A stretch of DNA of 8,609 nucleotides from MGBC102946 sp022793145. GTDB taxonomy: Bacteria > Bacillota_I > Bacilli_A > RF39 > UBA660. The notes under the pieces are model-generated. The model did not search any database. It was given only the letters and a program-made list of their open reading frames with translations, and was not told the origin of the DNA. The DNA is taken from NCBI GenBank assembly GCA_947426265.1, contig CANEDJ010000053.1:1-8609 (forward strand), in the 5' to 3' direction. A program made the translations under genes and the position numbers. Positions 5,391 to 8,609 of this stretch are shown in pieces. Numbering within the stretch: position 1 is the first letter of the stretch; each line of letters starts with the position of its first letter.

Positions 5391-6368
5391 CTACCAATCG
5401 CTTTTATTAAATGGTGGCCTATTCCCATTGTGGCGATTTTTATAATCAATTATCATGTTATGTTGCCAATAATGCATTTCATATTTTGTTCCACTAGCTC
5501 TAAAGTCCATATATGCGCCCCCTGGGACCAAATCCCTTAAATAAGCTTTACTATATCTATTTACTCCCATAGTTGTTTCACCATATTTTAAAACTACTTT
5601 GGGATTATTTTGTGGAACTAAAGCATACCCTTGAGCTGGTTTTGTTGTGCTTAATGAGTTCCCATGTACTTTTGTTGTAGACACTGATGCTGATTGAACA
5701 TTTTTTTGTGACTGAACAGCCTGCACTTTATGAGCATTATAAGTAAAACTAGCGGCATCGTAAGCAGACTGTACAGTCATTCCAAGAGATGCAATTCCTA
5801 CTGCTTTCTGTGCTCCTTCTGATACATAACGAGCCCAGTCAGCAATGCCAATTTCGCCTTTAGTATTATGATGTTCTACCATTTTATTTATTGCATAAGC
5901 TGTTCCTGCTATAACTGCAGCACCAGTAAATATTATTGCGATTGCAAAATTTCCATCTGTATCTATATTCATTATTGGGTTATTTTCTGCATATGCAAAC
6001 ATATTAGATAGTGTAATTCTTTCTCTACCTGCTATTACAGTATCACTATTAATAAATCTACCAAATAGAGGATTATAATATCTAGAATTTAAATAATATA
6101 ATTTTGTCTCTTCATCATAATAATAACTTCTATATCTAAATGGATTTATATAAGCCACATGTGATAAATCTGTAATTTCTATTCCTTTATTATCTGTTAT
6201 TAAATTTATATTTCCATATGCATCATATTTATAGTTTGCTATTACTTGATAATTACTATCCATAATTCCTATAATGTCTTCTTGTGCATTTTTTACATAG
6301 TAATAATTTTGATAGTTACATCTAAATCCTACTAGATGATTATTCTCATCTCTTTTATAGTATATCAT
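5391..6368 (-). CDS. Orphan RHS C-terminal module with URI/GIY-YIG-like toxin tip
   Basis: A headless toxin module of 325 codons. Residues 1-107 repeat the last part of the RHS core found at 7864-8184 (MIYYKRDENN..., YKYDAYGN, NPFRYRSYYYDEETKLYYL, RYYNPLFGRFIN) and then diverge. Residues 141-160 are strongly hydrophobic. The tip from about 256 reads KYGETTMGVNRYSKAYL, then E297-M-H-Y-W-Q-H, IIDY and PPFN321K. This order (YGET, Arg271, Glu297, late Asn) suggests a GIY-YIG/URI-fold nuclease such as Tox-URI2. The frame closes with a stop six codons upstream (6384-6386). The ATG has AAAGG only one base away, so independent translation should be poor. It is most likely a silent tip store that becomes active when recombined onto the main gene. 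A coupled immunity gene follows. Confidence 0.82.
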   Translation of the reverse strand: MIYYKRDENNHLVGFRCNYQNYYYVKNAQEDIIGIMDSNYQVIANYKYDAYGNINLITDNKGIEITDLSHVAYINPFRYRSYYYDEETKLYYLNSRYYNPLFGRFINSDTVIAGRERITLSNMFAYAENNPIMNIDTDGNFAIAIIFTGAAVIAGTAYAINKMVEHHNTKGEIGIADWARYVSEGAQKAVGIASLGMTVQSAYDAASFTYNAHKVQAVQSQKNVQSASVSTTKVHGNSLSTTKPAQGYALVPQNNPKVVLKYGETTMGVNRYSKAYLRDLVPGGAYMDFRASGTKYEMHYWQHNMIIDYKNRHNGNRPPFNKSDW

Positions 6369-6374
6369 ACCTTT
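6048..6374 (-). repeat. 327-bp direct repeat of RHS core end, copy in orphan module
   Basis: It aligns to 7864-8190 at a constant offset of 1,816 bases with no gaps. By eye there are about six substitutions, clustered near the right end. It encodes the KGMIYYKRD...GRFIN segment in the same reading frame in both copies. Outside the borders the sequences differ completely. Confidence 0.93.
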
Positions 6375-6496
6375 ATAATTATTTTATAAATTTATGTTTT
6401 TAGCTTCGCTTTCTTTTATGTGCTTCTGATAGAGCTTTATAGCAAAAATATTATTATGTATCAACATAGTTTTGATAGTACAAAAAACTACTAAAG
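6345..6496 (-). repeat. Intercassette spacer repeat, copy B
   Basis: Near-identical to 4721-4870. It covers the end of the terminator, a small conserved hairpin (TATGT-ATCA-ACATA, 6455-6468), a promoter and about 70 bases of leader up to the orphan module's ATG. The conservation of a non-coding spacer after two unrelated immunity genes shows that it travels with the module. Confidence 0.8.
6436..6464 (-). promoter_or_regulatory. Spacer promoter reading into the orphan tip-immunity pair
   Basis: On the minus strand TTGATA (6459-6464) is followed after 17 bases by TGC-TATAAA (TATAAA at 6436-6441), with a TGn extension. It lies right after the terminator of the preceding immunity gene and would give the orphan pair its own transcript starting near 6429. 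Because the tip lacks a good ribosome binding site while the immunity gene has one, the promoter may serve mainly to express the immunity protein. Confidence 0.6.
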
Positions 6497-6516
6497 AGCT
6501 ACAAACTCTTTAGTAA
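6482..6516 (-). terminator. Terminator after the two-TM immunity gene
   Basis: Minus-strand arms 6506-6516 and 6488-6498 form an 11-bp stem (one G-U) with a 7-base loop, followed by six T (complement of 6482-6487). It sits nine bases after the stop codon. Confidence 0.88.
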
Positions 6517-6524
6517 TTTAAATT

Positions 6525-7145
6525 TTATAAACTTACATTATATTTATCATTTCCAAACATTATATAATAATCATCTTTTGGATTTTTTAATGTTGTATAT
6601 TGATAGCATATTATTCCCGATTTAAAAGAATAAAACTCTGAATTATGACTATCTGATATAGGAATACTTTTGGAACATGCATATGTAATTAAAATCAAAT
6701 AAATTGATCTATCATAATTATTATTTAGTGAAATAATATAGTCTTTGTAAACACCCCCATGATGCTCATTATTTTTTTGATAAAAAATATTTTTGTACTT
6801 CCAATAACCATTTTTATTTTCATAATTCATTATAGATATATCACCATCACTCTGTTTATACAAGATAAAACCAGTATCATCTACTATTATACTTTCTTTT
6901 AATTTATATTCAGGAAAATTATAGACAAATGCCTGTCTTAAATTTTTAAAAGCTAAAAATTTCATTTCTAGCAAGGATATTCCTGTTTCTAAGAATATTA
7001 CCAATACAATCATTCCTATTAGCAAATTTCTTCTTCCTTTTCTTGATAGTTTGATTTTCTTTTTTCTTATAACTAGAATAATTAAAATTATTACTATAAT
7101 ATCAACTAATCTTTTAATCGTTACTGTATTCAAATATGCCGTCAT
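6525..7145 (-). CDS. Two-TM protein, putative immunity protein for RHS tip 1
   Basis: A 206-residue protein that I do not recognise. Two hydrophobic segments lie at about residues 10-26 and 40-59, separated by a very basic loop (RKKKIKLSRKGRR, 27-39). By the positive-inside rule the loop is cytoplasmic and the remaining ~145 residues are outside. That domain is rich in Tyr, Asn and Ser and looks beta-stranded. The start has AGAGG nine bases upstream. The gene begins 25 bases after the RHS gene stops and is closed by a strong terminator. This is the standard place for the immunity gene of a polymorphic toxin. A membrane-anchored, outward-facing immunity protein would suit a toxin that acts at the membrane or cell surface, but that is inference. 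Confidence 0.7.
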   Translation of the reverse strand: MTAYLNTVTIKRLVDIIVIILIILVIRKKKIKLSRKGRRNLLIGMIVLVIFLETGISLLEMKFLAFKNLRQAFVYNFPEYKLKESIIVDDTGFILYKQSDGDISIMNYENKNGYWKYKNIFYQKNNEHHGGVYKDYIISLNNNYDRSIYLILITYACSKSIPISDSHNSEFYSFKSGIICYQYTTLKNPKDDYYIMFGNDKYNVSL

Positions 7146-7170
7146 TTTTCATTTCCTCTCATAAATTGCA

Positions 7171-8609
7171 TTAATATGCTGGGACTAATGCCCCTCCCCC
7201 CTGAAGTGCCGCTGCTACACTTCTTACAATAGGACCACCTGCAAATACAGCAATAGGTATCCACGCATTCACATCAACTCTTGCATAAGTATCTACACTA
7301 CTACCATCACTATTCGCTAAATTATAATTTCCTTGAGCAAAAACAGTAAATTGCTTTATAGAAGCACCTAGTTTGAACTCATGAAATCTTGTCTTTTCTC
7401 TATTCGAATATATTCCATAACTAATAGAAATATCATCGAATCCAACATTGACCGTCTCTTTAAAATATCCTAAATTTAAATTTATTCCTATATTTGCATC
7501 GTTATTTGCTTGCGAATAATAACCTGAAATTGGCTTATTTGAATCACCAACAGAACTAATTGGAATATTAATAGAACTCCCAGTTATCATTGACACTCCA
7601 GCTTTATTAAATATTGGGGACTTATAATCTTGTTTTACAGTTGTTGATGCCCCTGCTCCAAATACAGTGCCAATACAATTTCTAGCTCCTTTCACCATTT
7701 TATCTGCTGCTTTTAATGCTGGTTTAGCTACAGCTTTAATACCTTTAGCAACTACTCCAAAAAACCAATTTCCATCTTCATCTACTCTACTTACTGGATT
7801 ATTGCCACAATATAGATATAAGTTATAAGCCAAATCATTTCCAGGTCCAAGCAATCTATCTGCATTAATAAATCTACCAAATAGAGGATTATAATATCTA
7901 GAATTTAAATAATATAATTTTGTCTCTTCATCATAATAATAACTTCTATATCTAAATGGATTTATATAAGCCACATGTGATAAATCTGTAATTTCTATTC
8001 CTTTATTATCTGTTATTAAATTTATATTTCCATATGCATCATATTTATAGTTTGCTATTACTTGATAATTACTATCCATTATTCCTATAATGTCTTCTTG
8101 TGCATTCTTAAGATAGTAATAATTTTGATAGTTACATCTAAATCCTATTAGATGATTATTCTCATCTCTCTTATAGTATATCATACCTTTTGGACTTTCT
8201 TCAAATATTATATTATTATTTTCTAGTAAATATTTTGTTTCTTTTCCATTTACTGTTTTCTTAGTCCTGATTCCATCTTTGTTATACTCATAAGTAATTG
8301 TATTATTTCCATCTACAATACTTTCTAACTGTCTTCCATTTATCCATGCTAATGTTTTATTTCCAATGGTTAATGGATTTCCTATTTCATCATATGTAAT
8401 ATTTTCATCATTAAACTTTGTTAATTGATCTTCCCAATTAGTGTTATTATATTCATAAATATCTTCATGTAATAATCTTTCTGTTTGTAATCGATACTCT
8501 TTTTTAGATATGATATTTCCTACATTATCATAACTATAAATAGTTGTAATGCCACTTTCATAATCATCATCTTTTATTAACTGATTAGAATTATCATATT
8601 CATAATGAT
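7171..8609 (-). CDS. RHS/YD-repeat polymorphic toxin, C-terminal part (N-terminus outside window)
   Basis: The frame is open without a stop from the right edge to 7171 (478 codons visible), so the Met at 8184 is internal and the gene starts beyond the window. YD repeats are seen upstream of it (YEYDNSNQLI, YSYDNVGNI, ITYDEIGNPLTI, YEYNKDGIRTKKTV) and after it (YKYDAYGNI). The core ends with NPFRYRSYYYDEETKLYYL, RYYNPLFGRFINAD and NNPVSRVDEDGNW. Such proteins (for example WapA) are secreted or surface-held shells that deliver a variable C-terminal toxin to neighbouring cells. The tip here, about 195 residues, starts with a lysine/alanine-rich helix (VVAKGIKAVAKPALKAAD). It continues with alternating strands (INLNLGYFKETVNVGF, ISISYGIYSN, FKLGASIKQFTVFAQGNY) and ends in a glycine-rich hydrophobic tail (GGPIVRSVAAALQGGGALV). 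I recognise no nuclease motif; activity unknown. Confidence 0.9.
   Translation of the reverse strand, partial: HYEYDNSNQLIKDDDYESGITTIYSYDNVGNIISKKEYRLQTERLLHEDIYEYNNTNWEDQLTKFNDENITYDEIGNPLTIGNKTLAWINGRQLESIVDGNNTITYEYNKDGIRTKKTVNGKETKYLLENNNIIFEESPKGMIYYKRDENNHLIGFRCNYQNYYYLKNAQEDIIGIMDSNYQVIANYKYDAYGNINLITDNKGIEITDLSHVAYINPFRYRSYYYDEETKLYYLNSRYYNPLFGRFINADRLLGPGNDLAYNLYLYCGNNPVSRVDEDGNWFFGVVAKGIKAVAKPALKAADKMVKGARNCIGTVFGAGASTTVKQDYKSPIFNKAGVSMITGSSINIPISSVGDSNKPISGYYSQANNDANIGINLNLGYFKETVNVGFDDISISYGIYSNREKTRFHEFKLGASIKQFTVFAQGNYNLANSDGSSVDTYARVDVNAWIPIAVFAGGPIVRSVAAALQGGGALVPAY
7864..8190 (-). repeat. 327-bp direct repeat of RHS core end, copy in main gene
   Basis: Partner of 6048-6374 in the same orientation. 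It spans the codons from just before MIYYKRD to GRFIN, right at the core/tip junction of the toxin gene. Confidence 0.93.

Noticed and set aside
5377..5397. TTG start giving a longer immunity protein
   Set aside because: It would overlap the tip's stop, whereas AGAGGAGG is placed correctly for the ATG at 5376.
4720..6500. CRISPR or IS-derived origin for the repeats
   Set aside because: Repeats are two long copies tied to RHS coding sequence and spacer, with no transposase, no terminal inverted repeats and no short regular array.
8182..8184. ATG (MIYYKRD) as the start of the RHS gene
   Set aside because: The frame is open for 141 further codons to the window edge with clear YD repeats, so this Met is internal.

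Overview
The window looks like a chromosomal segment of a low-GC Gram-positive bacterium (Bacillota). The evidence is the very AT-rich sequence, AGGAGG-type ribosome binding sites, TTGACA/TATAAT-type promoters, a YeeI-type YebC protein, and a Gram-positive style YD-repeat toxin with spacer promoters and intrinsic terminators. TGG encodes Trp, and TAA and TAG serve as stops, so there is no sign of the Mycoplasma code. A gut Bacilli/Erysipelotrichia-like host is a guess from protein flavour only.

Left part (1-1927), minus strand: rnc (RNase III), a short PEGA-like protein of unknown role that overlaps the rnc end, and a yebC/yeeI-family gene. They form a housekeeping cluster that ends in a strong terminator at 6-40. 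A compact divergent promoter region (1840-1927) separates rnc from a plus-strand frame. That frame encodes YidD and, with no stop in between, a ZnuA/AdcA-like substrate-binding lipoprotein. An internal Shine-Dalgarno and ATG suggest that two proteins are made from the one frame. The lipoprotein has lost the histidines that normally bind zinc.

Middle (3072-4658), minus strand: dinD, a RecA-modulating DNA-damage protein, has its own promoter embedded in a set of regularly spaced half-sites. It is followed by ppa (inorganic pyrophosphatase). Each has its own signals.

Right part (4720-8609), minus strand: the C-terminal end of an RHS/YD-repeat polymorphic toxin whose N-terminal part lies beyond the right edge. 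The order in the direction of transcription is: RHS core with toxin tip 1, a two-TM putative immunity protein, a terminator and spacer with a promoter, an orphan copy of the last ~109 core codons fused to a different tip (URI/GIY-YIG-like nuclease, tip 2), an Imm44-like immunity protein, and a second spacer copy. That second copy ends in an 11-codon stub of yet another core copy, just upstream of ppa. A 327-bp near-identical direct repeat (6048-6374 and 7864-8190, no indels, about six mismatches) would let homologous recombination swap tip 1 for tip 2 in frame. The locus therefore reads as a cassette store for changing toxin specificity, with one used-up or deleted cassette at its far end.
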